A stretch of DNA of 64,000 nucleotides, taken from positions 29,621,437 through 29,685,436 of the forward strand of contig NC_052511.1 of the NCBI RefSeq assembly GCF_014356525.2, read 5' to 3'. Below the pieces are notes generated by a model. It worked only from the letters and a program-made list of their open reading frames with translations, did no database searches and was not told the origin of the DNA. This document shows, one piece after another, positions 1 to 10,520 of this stretch. The position numbers and the translations under genes are program-made. The stretch's first letter is position 1. The number at the start of each line of letters is the position of its first letter. The DNA comes from Nilaparvata lugens (taxonomy: Eukaryota > Arthropoda > Insecta > Hemiptera > Delphacidae).

Positions 1-574
1 TAGAGTTACTACGAACTAAAATACTTATCTAGTTTACAGTTGAAAAACAGTGGCTATTGGCTTGAATACACAAATAGCAATATACGAACAAAATAGAACA
101 CAATAAATTGTTTAAAACTCAATTTAAAACATTAATAAACGAAAATGATTCAGAGCAAAATTTTACAACAACACACGTAGCCAGCCATTTTTCTAGAGAA
201 GAAAGAAGCCACCGGAAAAAACTACAAGTCAGAACAAAGCCTGGTTCAGTGTCGATTTTACAGACACGTCACCAAAAAATTATAACTTACAAGTTTAGAA
301 TTCACATTCTACATCTGTTCTCAATAGAACTTTATTTTGAAACTGTTATTTTAAACTTTCATATATATTCTCTATTTAAATAAACTATTTATCTATTAAT
401 TCTGCTAACCAAGCCTCGGTGACACCATGGAACAATGCAACAATCATTTACGATAAAAAAATTCTCCGTCAAAAAGTTTGTCCGTCTATTGATGACTCTG
501 ATATTTACTATAAAGTTCCATAGATCTCGAATTGAAGATTCGATTCCAATGTAAGAAAAAAATGTAATATTACA
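1..574 (-). repeat. 3' LTR of the minus-strand LTR element (cut by window edge)
   Basis: It matches 5,274-5,827 along its length, apart from many single-base insertions and deletions and a few substitutions. Its inner boundary is set by the last shared bases (TTACA at 570-574) and by the adjacent purine tract. The part beyond base 1 is not available. The small open frame at 108-383 is a by-product of the LTR and has no known relative. Confidence 0.75.
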
Positions 575-590
575 AATACCCCCCTCTTGA
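575..590 (-). other. Polypurine tract of the LTR element
   Basis: The minus strand reads AAGAGGGGGG followed by TATT, directly upstream of the LTR start TGTAATATTACA. A purine run at this position is the plus-strand priming site of LTR retroelements and fixes the element's orientation as minus. Confidence 0.7.
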
Positions 591-1200
591 CATAAAAAAT
601 TTTACTGTTTGAAAATTTAAAGAAAAAAAATTACATTGACCCTAATGAAAATTGTTGAAATTTAAATTCGAGAACAGTAACAATTTTTTCTAGAAAAACA
701 TTACATGTCATCCAATAATATTGAAAATTATTATAAAAATTCATCAATAGCGTTTGTTATATGTTTCCAAACAATATTTCAAAATATAGAATATCAATAT
801 TACTTTTGATTTAGCTTATAATTTAAAGGAAAATATCTCAACAGAAAGTTTAATATGTAAAGAATAGTTTTTGAAATTGCACATAAATTTAATAGATAGA
901 AAAATTCATTTTTTTTTTTGCATAAAAAAAAATTAGTATGTGAATGAAAAAATGTATTATTATTATTTATATATATATTTTTTTTAAATGAATTGATGAA
1001 TTGTTACATTTAATTTTCACATAAAATTTCAATAAATCAAAAAATGTTCATTTCTTTCACTATTGACGCGGTTGATTTTATTGATGCACATTTTGGAAAA
1101 CAGTCCGTTAAGGCACTCAGTATGATTTTCTGTTAAGTGTGACTCCAATGTGATGACGTAGTGTTGGGCTGATCTGGATGCACATAGTGTTGGGCTGATA

Positions 1201-1363
1201 CTTGTAGTCGACTGATGCATATCAACTCGATACAGGTGACATCTCAGTTAGCATTGCCTCATGCTTGTAGTAGACGGCTGCATACCAAACTCGATACAGG
1301 TGACATCTCAGTTAGCATTGCTTCATGCTTGTAGTAGACGGCGCATTCCAAATTCAATACAGT
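1201..1363. repeat. 64-bp tandem repeat, about 2.5 copies
   Basis: Units start at 1,201, 1,264 and 1,328 with CTTGTAGT(C/A)G. The first two share the run ACAGGTGACATCTCAGTTAG and differ by a few bases, and the third is partial. A shorter duplication (AGTGTTGGGCTGAT) lies just before it at about 1,161-1,199. It lies in the internal region of the LTR element and has no coding signal. Confidence 0.8.
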
Positions 1364-1608
1364 CACGTAAATTTTGTATCATATTTGTAATTACAATGTA
1401 CATTTCAGGCTTGAAATGACAATGTAATTCGTTTTTTGGAAAAGAGATAGACGCTGCATACAGGATTAATTAGGTGAGGATTAATTTAGGTAAGGTTTGG
1501 TTTTTTGATATTTTCAGCTTTCAAGGTTAGAGTTCTGCATACAGGAATAATTTAGGAGAGGATTTTTTGAATCAATTCTTTCATGATACTGTGACTGTTC
1601 TTCTGAAT

Positions 1609-2250
1609 TCAAAGTTGCGAATGTGAACATGGATGGACAATTACCTCCAGGTAATGCAGTAGTGTTGAAGTTTGAGATACAAAGTCAGCAATAAGCATTG
1701 GCATTGCTATTGGCGTATGCTTTGGTGTCGGCTTTGGCATCGGTGTTGAAATTGGCATTGGCATTGGCATTGGTGCAGGCATTGGCGCAGGCATTGGCAT
1801 AGCTATTGGCATTGGCGCAGGCATTGGCATTGGCGCAGGCATCGGCGTAGATATTGGCGGTGGCATCAGCATTGGCGCAGGCATTGGCGTAGCTATTGGC
1901 ATTGGCGCAGGCATCAGCGTAGATATTGGCATTGGCGCAGTTATTGGTGTAGATATTGGCTTAGTTATTGGTGTTGACATTGGTGTAGGCGTTGATTTTG
2001 GCATAGTTATTGGTGTTGATATTGGTGTTGACATTGGCGTAGTTATTAGTGTAGGCATCAGCGTAGATTTTGGCGTAGTTATTGGTGTTGGCATCAGCAC
2101 AGGCATCGGCGTAGTTATTGGTGTAGATATTAGTGTTGGCATCAGCACTGGCGCAGGCATTGGCATAGGTGCAGGCATTGGTGTAGTTATTGGTGTTGAC
2201 ATTGGCGTAGTTACTGGTGTTGATATTGGCGTAGTTATTAGTGTAGGCAT
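1609..2250 (-). repeat. Hexamer-based minisatellite open on both strands; minus ORF of 213 codons
   Basis: From about 1,690 to 2,270 the plus strand is built from six-base steps of the kind (A/G)TTGGC, GTAGAT, GCAGGC and GTAGTT. The minus strand reads as a continuous 213-codon frame of Met, Pro, Thr, Ala and Ile repeats (MPxPMPxP-like). The plus strand reads in phase as Gly-Ile/Val-Gly repeats. Because the period is a multiple of three, long open frames arise by construction, so openness does not prove translation. The minus frame is sense for the surrounding LTR element. I do not recognise any protein. Confidence 0.7.
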
Positions 2251-2280
2251 CAGCGTAGATTTAGGCGTAGATGAGTCACA

Positions 2281-4029
2281 CTAGTTCGAAAATCACCCAA
2301 ATGTTCTTAACACTCTTCATGGCGTTCACTTGTTGCTGATTTCGAGATTCACATGATAACTATTTCAATGTTAATGTCTGTGCTGTACCTGTTATCTTAA
2401 AATGCTTATAAACTAAGAAGAAAAATCTTGATTAGGCTATTAATACAATCTAATACACATGAAAATTATTTTTAAGTATATATAAAATTGAAATTTGTTA
2501 ACATCCTATTATACAGTCAGCAATACATAAATTGTGAAATATGGAGATATCAATTATAAATTTTCACTATAAAAAAAAATTCCATTTCCATCTATTCACT
2601 GTTCAATATCAAAATTTAATCCATTCTTCAAAATAGAAATAGAATTTCATAACACCCTGTATCATTTCAAAATTGTAAAAAACATCAGATCATCACCACA
2701 AAATTAATTTCAATATATTTTCAATAATTTCAGACAATTGATCTTCTATTCACAATCATTTCATAATATATCTGCATTAATTATCATTTAGTATAACATT
2801 TCATTTATAGCAGTTCATTTCATTTATGATTTATCATTCAGGGTTTCAAAATTATTTAGTTTTAACTTTGTTCAAAATTGTATAAAAAGCAAATTATTTA
2901 ATATTATTAATCATCGTTTGTGGATACTATAGTTTATTTCGACCTTTCAATGTTCTAAACACAAACTACATTTCATGACAAAACTTACTATCAATCATAA
3001 ACAAGAAATCATTCAAAACATCAATAATATTTTGCTTCAAAGGCATCAATATTCATAATTATCATCATTTTGCATCTATGGCAATCAACATTATTAATCA
3101 TTATTTTGCATCTATTGCAATCAACATAAGTAATCAAAACAAAAAATATTATCTCATTACTGCCTCTCTAAGTCATAACCTCTGTTATTCCTTCTTTAGG
3201 CAATAATGGGTTTCATCTCAAAAAACAATCACATACCAGCAAAATTTAATCAACAAACCCCACTAAAAATTACATACACTCCAGCATCCATTTCAAACGA
3301 TAATCAATCATATCAAAATTTATAGAACAAACAGTTTTAAAATTTGAAAAAAAAAATATCAATCACAAAAAACTTGAGAAAAATTTAACCTTTAACTCAT
3401 TTCAATTGATAATATAACACAACGTTTTTATTCAATGAAAACAATATTATTCAAGTTAACTTTCATTAATACATCACATATATATGGCTACAGAATTCAT
3501 TAATACTTTCAAATTTGACGTTTATTTATTATAACAAATAATTTATAATTTAAAGACTGTATAATAAGTACAAACATTTCAAGATTATAATACAAAGATG
3601 ATCAAGATGAATAATGGGTAAATAAGTTCCCTAAAAAATACAAAAAAGAGAAAAAGAAAACTGGGTAAATAAATTCCCTAAAACACACACATTTCAAAAT
3701 AAGTGATACATGATGAAAAAATATGTCACAAGCAAACAATTATTTACACTAAAATGGATAGATTTTAGAAAAGTTAAGTTTTATCAAGAATTTAAAGATT
3801 AGGAAAATAAGCTACTATTTTAACTTCTAATATTATTTCAGAAGAATACAATTTAAATGACTATGGACAAGATTGGTTAAGATATGCATCATAGAAGAAA
3901 TTTACTGAATATTACACAAAGACAGGAAAGAATCGAAAATGAAAAGATTAAGGGCCAAGAAAAATAGGCTACAGGAAAGAAAAAAGACACAATTATGGAC
4001 TCTTACCATACACTGTGTAGCGATTATGC
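2281..4029. other. AT-rich internal region of the LTR element, no gene seen
   Basis: No frame on either strand shows retroelement motifs. Near 3,060-3,130 there is a short imperfect duplication of TTTTGCATCTAT(G/T)GCAATCAACAT. Near 3,610-3,690 the phrase GGGTAAATAA(G/A)TTCCCTAAAA occurs twice. The stretch lies where pol would be expected, but nothing of pol can be read. Confidence 0.5.
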
Positions 4030-4059
4030 TATTCTGAATCCCGGCATAACACAGGATTC

Positions 4060-4871
4060 CTAATCATTGTGTGTTGGGGAATACCCTTCCATCATGTGAT
4101 TCACAGTCATCATCTTGTAAGTAAGCAACTTGAAACAACCTTTGATTACTAACACATCAATGGAGACTTTGCGTTTTGTTTTCTTCAAGAACATGATTTT
4201 ATTATTCATGGGTTCATTTGTTTCAACAAAGCCGTTTTGCCTACAAAAGTTAGTCATGTTCACTTGAGAGTGCATTGCATACACCTTTTCAATTCTCAGT
4301 TGAAAGTTGAACTCATCAACTTGACTCAAAGCAACATTCATTTGTTTACATTGTTCCTAACCTCTACAGAAACCTGTCTCATGTAATCATTCACTTTGTT
4401 CATAGTTTTCCTAACCTTCAATGTAGCAATATTACTTTCATGATAGTTGACTTTCAGTGAAGACAACTCCCTACTACTTCTTTACTCAATTCTACTATCT
4501 CATAAGGTTGACTTTTTCAACAACAGTAACTAGGCCTACATTGTCAGAAACTTGAATGAGTTGATCCTGTATCTTAACACTACTATTTCCTGCTTCATTT
4601 GTTTTCATCTTCATGATTATCACTCAATGTTTCATGTGCATTTTTCAATAGAAGGTTTATAAACCTGCTCAGTCTATGCTAGTACATTCTTGCTTCATAT
4701 CATCAAACCTAGCATTTTGATTTTTAAACATTTGGTCTAACTTAGCATTTGCTATCAAATTTAGCATTTTGCTCATCAAATCTAGCATTGAACCATCAAC
4801 TTAGCATTTTGCTCATCAAACTTTTGTGTTAAGAATGCTATAAGATTCAGATCATTTTTAATGTTTGCCAT
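4060..4871 (-). pseudogene. Degenerate gag-like frames of the LTR element
   Basis: A minus-strand ATG at 4,871 opens MANIKNDLNLIAFLTQKF. Repeats of the kind FDEQNAK follow, shifted between frames, and suggest a coiled-coil segment. Further down come fragments such as QIQDQLIQVSDNVG and a 93-codon frame at 4,341-4,060 beginning MNVALSQVDEFNFQLRIEK. The position just after the primer site, the heptad-like repeats and the lack of pol motifs fit a gag N-terminal half, but no capsid or zinc-knuckle motif is visible. At least four frame changes or stops break it. Confidence 0.45.
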
Positions 4872-5121
4872 TTTGTAATATGCACTGATTCATTAAAACT
4901 TGATCTCTCTTGAACCGACTTCCCACTCAGCAACAAACCATTCATAACCTATCAAGACATCTATCCTAAACATAATTTCTATAACCAGGGATTTCATGGT
5001 GTACCATTTGGGACATATTTATTTTGTAATTCGGTCCCACCACAGGGGTAACATTTGCTGTGCTACCAATTTTTCCTTGAATCGGCTTGAAATAGTATTT
5101 AACACCTATTAACCTAAGGAT

Positions 5122-5136
5122 AGTTGTCGGCTCCAA
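5122..5136 (-). other. Primer-binding-site-like sequence
   Basis: Immediately after the LTR end (minus strand ...TATACA) the sequence reads TTGGAGCCGACAACTA. A TGG at this spot is expected to pair with the CCA tail of a tRNA primer. I could not match the remainder to a specific insect tRNA by eye. Confidence 0.45.
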
Positions 5137-5827
5137 TGTATAGATTCTTGATAATTATGATAACGATCTATCGCCTATGAATGAGAAATCCAGTTTTCAG
5201 AGCAAATGAACTTATAATCTTCAGATGAATTTATACCAATACACAAAGAACTATCTTATAAGTCTAATCATTTGAGTTACTACGAACTAAAATACTTATC
5301 TAGTTTACAGTTGAAAAACATGGCTATTGGCTTGAATACACAATAGCAATATACAAACAAAATAACACTATAATTTTTTAAAACCTCAATTTAAAACATT
5401 ATAACGAAAATGATTCAGAGCAAAATTTTACAACAACCACACGTAGCCAGCCATTTTTCTAGAGAAGAAAGAAGCCACCGGAAAAACTACAGTCAGAACA
5501 AACCTGGTTCGTGTCGATTTTACAGACCGTCACCAAAAAATTTAACTTACAAGTTTAGAATTCACATCCATCTGTCTCAAAAACTTTATTTTGAAACTGT
5601 TATTTTAAACTTTCATATATATTCTCTATTTAAATAAACTATTTATCTATTAATTCTGCTAACCAAGCCTCGGTGACCCCATGGAACAATGCAACAATCA
5701 TTTACAATAAAAAATTCTCCGTCAAAAAGTTTGTCTGTCTATTGATGACTCTGATATTTACTATAAAGTTCCATGGATCTCGAATTGAAGATTCGATTCC
5801 AATGTGAGAAAAAAATGTAATCTTACA
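5137..5827 (-). repeat. 5' LTR of the minus-strand LTR element, 691 bp
   Basis: On the plus strand it begins TGTATAGATTC and ends GTAATCTTACA. From 5,274 onward it repeats 3-574 with about 18 net missing bases. The outer end abuts AGATCCAAC of the Gypsy gag. The 65-codon plus-strand frame at 5,804-6,001 starts inside this LTR and runs into gag only by chance. Confidence 0.75.
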
Positions 5828-6001
5828 AGATCCAACATGAATAATTCAAATTTCAGAGGTACAAGCAGTAATTCGAGAAATCATAATCAGAATCACCAAA
5901 GATCTAATAATAATTTCACTAGAGATCTATCTAAAACACGTTGCTTTAAATGTAATGAAAGTGGACATTATGCAAACTCTTGTGAAAATAAAAAAGCATG
6001 A
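5828..6001 (+). pseudogene. Gypsy gag C-terminus with CCHC zinc knuckle
   Basis: The frame is rich in Asn and Arg (NMNNSNFRGTSSNSRNHNQN) and then carries a perfect CX2CX4HX4C knuckle, CFKCNESGHYANSC, followed by a stop. Such knuckles bind nucleic acid in nucleocapsid. It is the tail of gag cut off from its N-terminus by the LTR insertion at 5,827. Confidence 0.8.
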
Positions 6002-6281
6002 CTAGCTGGGAAACAGTATAAAAAGAAAATATACAGTAAAATAAAATTTCAAAACACCAAATACAATCAAAAATTCAATAAAGAAAACAGAATTAATACC
6101 TTGAAATGTAGTGATACTTTTTCTAATGGTAAGAAGAAATCAATTCATCATAATATACTGACAAAAATCAGAAAAAAAAATAAATAAAAAAGAAAAAAGC
6201 AAAAGAAATTTAATCAGTTAAAGACTAGAGCTTTGATTAATAAAATCACTCCTTTAATAGTATGAGTTAGGAAATAACTGT

Positions 6282-6431
6282 GTCAGTTCTATTGCATTGA
6301 TTGATTCTGGTTCTGATTATAGTATCATTTCAAGGAAAGTTTTTACTGAAATATTACGGGACAATGGTAATCTGCGTATTCAAGAGGATATTCAGCATTG
6401 TGTTACTGCGAATAAAAGTAATTACTGTTGA
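6282..6431 (+). pseudogene. Gypsy aspartic protease remnant
   Basis: The frame reads VSSIALIDSGSDYSIISRKVF and on to a stop at 6,429. The hydrophobic-hydrophobic-D-S-G-S core is the active-site signature of retroviral-type aspartic proteases. Recognisable residues continue downstream in other frames to about 6,640, where Gypsy sequence between protease and RT is expected. No complete frame survives. Confidence 0.7.
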
Positions 6432-6639
6432 AAGAGTCATTCTATTAAAAATAAAAATTGAAAACTTCAGTTGGAAATTTCGTTTCTTTGTTCATGATGA
6501 TTTGTCAATCCTATTGTTTTAGGTTGTGATTTTATTCATTATTCCAAATTAGTTCCTGATTTATTCAATAATAGGTATTTCTTTGGATTTAAACCGCAAT
6601 TCAAATTTTCTTTTGAAAAAAATCACAGGTTGGAATTAC

Positions 6640-8090
6640 TAAAGAAAATGAATAGAATTGGTACTGATGTGGAATTGGACGATTTAAGCTCTTCGCAGAA
6701 AGTAGAATAAACAAAGTATTAAATCAATTTGATGATGTTCTTACCCATAAACTAGGTAAATCGACGTAATAGAATATGAAATTCGTCTGATAGACAATCA
6801 GCCCGTAAGGAAAGCTCCTTATCAGTTAAATCCGATAAGAATGGAAATCTTAATGAAAAAATTCAAAAAAGTTAGATGATGGAATTATTGAGAAATCAAC
6901 TTCTAATTATTCCAGCCCTTGTTTCTTAGTTCCTAAGAAAGATGGTGGCCATCGTGTGGTAGTAGATTATAGAGCATTAAATAAAAAAATTGCATTAGAT
7001 GCTACCCTTTGCCAACATTGAGAGCACATTCCATTGGTTTACGGTGCTAAATTCTTTACTGTTCTTGATCTTACTGAAAGCTATTATCAATTGAAATTAT
7101 CTCCATCTTCTAAGCACTTGACTACTTTTGCAACTCCAACTCAAACTTACTGTTATACTCGTGTACCGTTTGGTTATCAATAGGTGCTCAAGCCTTATCT
7201 ACTGCTTTGAATATTTTATTTGAAGGGATAAAATTCAAATTTGTAATAAATTATTTGGATGATATAGTGATTTATCTAAAGATTTTGAGTCACATCTTGA
7301 CACATTAAGATAGTGTTGTCCAACTTAAACAAGGTGGGTTTACTGTAAAAAAGGAGAAAGCTAATTTGCAAAAAAACAAATCTCCTTTCTAGGTAATTAG
7401 TAAGTGAACATGGTATTACTATTGATCCAGCTCGGACAAATTCATTCGTAATTACCCTAGACCAAAAAATGTCAAGGCTATCTCCAGATTCATAGGAATG
7501 GTAGGATATTTTCACAAATTCATTGAAAATTACGCTGAAATCGCCTCACCCCTCAACGAACTAAGAAAGAAGGATAAAAAATTTATTGGGAAGATGTTCA
7601 CGAGAAAGCTTTTCAGAAATTGAAAAATGCAATTATGAACCCTCCTGTCTTAATAACAGCTGATTTTAATAAACAGTTTGTGTTGCAAACTGATGGGAGC
7701 TCCTTATCAATTTCTGCGGTCCTTTCTCAATATGTTGATGGCATCCTAAGCCTATTAGTTTCTTCCAAAAAGCTCACTCAACAAGAATGCAAATATTCTA
7801 CGTATGAAATCGAATGCTATGCAGCAATTTTTGGCATGGAAGATTTAAACTGTACTTACAACACACTAAATTCTTGTTGTTAACAGATAATAGTGCTTTA
7901 GCATGGATTTTAAAACAAGACAAGCAAATTGGTAGACTAGTCGTTGGATACTTAGCTTTTATCATTTCAGTTCACAACACAGCATGTAGCGGGAAAAGAT
8001 AATTGCATAGCTGATGCTTTATCCAGAATGTACCATGATGACAGTGAATTGCCTGAAATTGATGTCAAAGATGAACATATAGAAGTAAAA
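6640..8090 (+). pseudogene. Gypsy reverse transcriptase and RNase H remnant
   Basis: Across several frames one reads RKAPYQLNPIRMEIL, a segment with SSPCFLVPKKDGGHRV and VVDYRALNKKI, then GAQALSTALNILFEG. The catalytic YLDDIVIY lies at 7,252-7,275, followed by KDFESHLDTL. RNase H follows at 7,620-8,010 with LITADFNKQFVLQTDGS, ECYAAIFGM and a later LLTDNSALAWIL. These blocks match Ty3/Gypsy RT-RNase H in order and spacing. At least six frame changes and stops make it non-functional. Confidence 0.8.
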
Positions 8091-8101
8091 ATAGTCTAAA
8101 C

Positions 8102-9341
8102 TTAATAAACTCACTAAAAATTACCGATTTTCCACTAGTATTCACTGACATAAAACAACACCAAGAGAATGATCCTATTTTAGCGGATATAATAGAAAAG
8201 ATTAATAATAATATTGATCAGTTTCCTTATAGTTTGTCTAAAGGAGTATTAGTGATAAAACTAAGAAACCAGGAAAAACAAAAAATAGTCATACCCAAAC
8301 TTCTTGTTCCTTTAATCTTCAAATATTATCATGAAAGTATGATTGCTCATTTAGGCATTGCTAAAACTATTTCAAAAATTCAAGAGAATTTCCACTGGGT
8401 TGATTTGAGGAAAGATATAATTTATTTAGTTAAATCTTGTACTCTTTGTGCAAAAAGTAAACCAGCTCAGGCTACCAATTACGGTTTTTTATCATCAAAA
8501 ATACAGGAAAAACCTCTTGAGATGATACATATTGACTTAGTTGGTCCATTAGTACGCACATCACAGAATAACTGTTTTATTTTTAGTGCAATTGACGTTT
8601 TCAGTAAATTCTGTTGGTTAAAATGTTTGAGAAAAGCTAGTTCTGAATCAGTAATTAGAGCATTGAAGGTATTTTTGCGAATTTCTCTACTCCTAAACAA
8701 ATTATTAGTGATAATGCATCAATTTTTAAATCAATCAAGTTTAAAAATTTCTGTTTTCAATTAGGAATTCGTCATAATACGACTTCACCTTTCTATCCTA
8801 AAGCAAACATAGTTGAAAGATTACATCGTAATTTGCGTAGCTCTCTCATTGCTTTTCATGCAAACTCACAGAATAATGGGATGATACTGTAAATGATTGG
8901 TTAGCTTTAGCTTTTAATACTGCTGAACATGATAGCATTAAGTGCACCCGTTTTTCTCTGATGTTCCGTTATAAACCTAAAGAACCTCTTTTGAATATCT
9001 GGAATATTAATGAAATTTTACCTGATACTGCCGATGAGAACACTGTAGAAATTTGGTAAAGGGCTAAAGAGCAATTGATGAAAAGTCATAATTATAGAAA
9101 AACTCGCTATGATAGGAACCGGGTCCCTATTCCTTTTGCTATAGATGACCTTGTATGGGTCCGGACACATATTCTTAGTGATAAGGCCAACCAAATTTGT
9201 ACAAAATTAAGCTTCCAGTATCATGGCCCGCTAAAAATAAAAAGATGGTTATCTGATGTTACGGCTGAATTAGTTGACCCTATTACTAATCGCTTTGTTC
9301 AAAAGGCTCATGTCTCACAATTAAAGAAATATAATTCATAA
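8102..9341 (+). pseudogene. Gypsy integrase remnant
   Basis: The longest frame, 8,234-8,764, carries the HHCC zinc domain (HESMIAHLG ... CTLCAKSK) and the start of the catalytic core with MIHIDLVGPL and SAIDVFSKF. A frame change near 8,700 leads to SDNASIFKS and then PKANIVERLHRNLRS, which holds the third catalytic residue (E). A stop near 9,057 precedes the last frame, 9,075-9,341, which has RKTRYDRNRVP and YHGPLKIKRWLSDV, a GPY/F-like C-terminal module. The protein would insert cDNA into the genome. No chromodomain is seen. Confidence 0.8.
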
Positions 9342-10507
9342 TTCCTTGTTTTGGATAACGTAGCCTGGTATTCATTCTTCCTTCTTATCTTTGAAGTAAA
9401 GGGTAACGGTTTCCGTCTCTGTTGTTTCTTACTGAGTGAACGGCTCATTGATACTTTCTTCTTTGGGTTATTTGTAGGAAACTCACTATTATTCTGTAAC
9501 GTTTCACTTCTGGTTAAATTGTGTTGCCTTTGGTTTAGGTGTTTCTGAAGAGTAAATAGTTGTTTTCTTTGGTGAAGCGCGCCACCTATTGAAATTTTAA
9601 CTTTACTCACTTATTTAATTTCTTTATGGAATTGTGTAAAATATTGTACAAAAGAATCTATCTTAGCCTATAAATAGATAGATTTATTGAGATCATATTA
9701 TTAGATAGATTATTGAAATAGTTTATAGTTATAATTTTGCTTTAGTGTTAATGAATTTTGATGAATAGTGGTGAATAACAGTGTTTCTATTTCATCAGAT
9801 TGTTGTAAATAAAGTAAGGGAATAAAGTGAATCAAAAGAAGAGTTTTGATAAATGATAAAATACTTGAAAATGTATATATTATCACTTTAATTGGGTAAT
9901 AGAGTAGAAAAATATTGGTTTCTGTATGTAAATAATGTCAAGTGATTTATCTTTCAAATTTTCAAGAGTGTATGAATTTTGTTAGAATAGAAAAAAAGGA
10001 TCAAAGATATATATATAAAAAAGGGGTAAGCAAATGATCATCAGAGATGGAATATATTCTTTGGGACTGAGAACTGATTATTTTCTTTTGAAATCTGAGT
10101 GTGGACGCATGCTCAGATATTTCTTTGTTTGAAAGACTTCAAGTTTTTGTTGGGGTGGCCATCCCTGCATTAATTTTTGGTCTAGTTCTTTCTGTTGTTA
10201 GATTCTCAATTTTTTTTTATTATTTCAATGGTTACTCAGCTATTGAGTAGGTTCCACCTCTGATCTTCATTGAATTTGTAATCAAGAGTTTTTATTTGAT
10301 TTTTATTTGATGTTGAGTTTTGAATTAATAATTTTACAAATAGATGATTTATTCTTGGAATAATTCAACTCTAAGAGTGATATTTCTCAACTCAAATTCT
10401 TATGAAGCATTCTTCTCTGATAAATTCTATATATATATGTTAATTCAACTTAAAAATTATCTTAGCTAGCTCAAATTTTTTTTTAGAATGTAGCTTTCAC
10501 ACACTTG
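9342..10507. other. Non-coding stretch between Gypsy pol and 3' LTR
   Basis: This is 1.2 kb of T-rich sequence. The small open frames here (for example 9,351-9,548) look like chance and have no env-like cysteines or membrane segments. The stretch may be 3' UTR or an eroded third gene. Confidence 0.4.
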
Positions 10508-10520
10508 AGTGGAGGGAGTA
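10508..10520 (+). other. Polypurine tract of the Gypsy element
   Basis: AGTGGAGGGAGTA lies immediately before TGTAACAATTTGG. This is the standard arrangement at the start of a 3' LTR. Confidence 0.7.

Larger units (their letters stand above)
1..5827 (-). mobile_element. Gag-only (non-autonomous) LTR retrotransposon, minus strand
   Basis: A direct repeat at 1-574 and 5,137-5,827 ends with TG...CA-type termini. Read on the minus strand it fits an LTR element: the 5' LTR is at 5,137-5,827, a primer-site-like TGGAGCCGACAAC follows it, degenerate gag-like frames lie at 4,871-4,060, and a purine tract (AAGAGGGGGG) lies just before the second LTR. About 4.56 kb of internal DNA has no recognisable protease, RT or integrase. 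This suggests a LARD-like element mobilised in trans, although extreme decay of pol cannot be excluded. The left LTR is cut by the window edge. The right LTR abuts the zinc-knuckle gag of a plus-strand Gypsy element, so this element landed inside that gene. Confidence 0.7.

Noticed and set aside
108..383. 91-codon frame at the left edge and its relative at 5,410-5,637
   Set aside because: Both lie in LTR copies and run in the direction opposite to the element. The readings diverge by frameshift between the two copies, so no selection on protein is visible.
1609..2250. Proline-rich structural or antifreeze-like host protein
   Set aside because: The open frame follows from a six-base repeat, both strands are equally open, and there is no signal peptide or splice context. 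It is kept only as a repeat within an LTR element.
1690..2270. CRISPR-like array
   Set aside because: There are no unique spacers of constant length, the repeats are six-base words, and the genome is eukaryotic.
1..5827. The 560-base direct repeats as LTRs of the plus-strand Gypsy element, using GGTGACCCC near 5,675 as a tRNA-Trp primer site
   Set aside because: The purine tract at 575-590, the TGG primer-like site at 5,136 and the abrupt switch to gag at 5,828 fit a minus-strand element much better. The Gypsy element has a different LTR start at 10,521.
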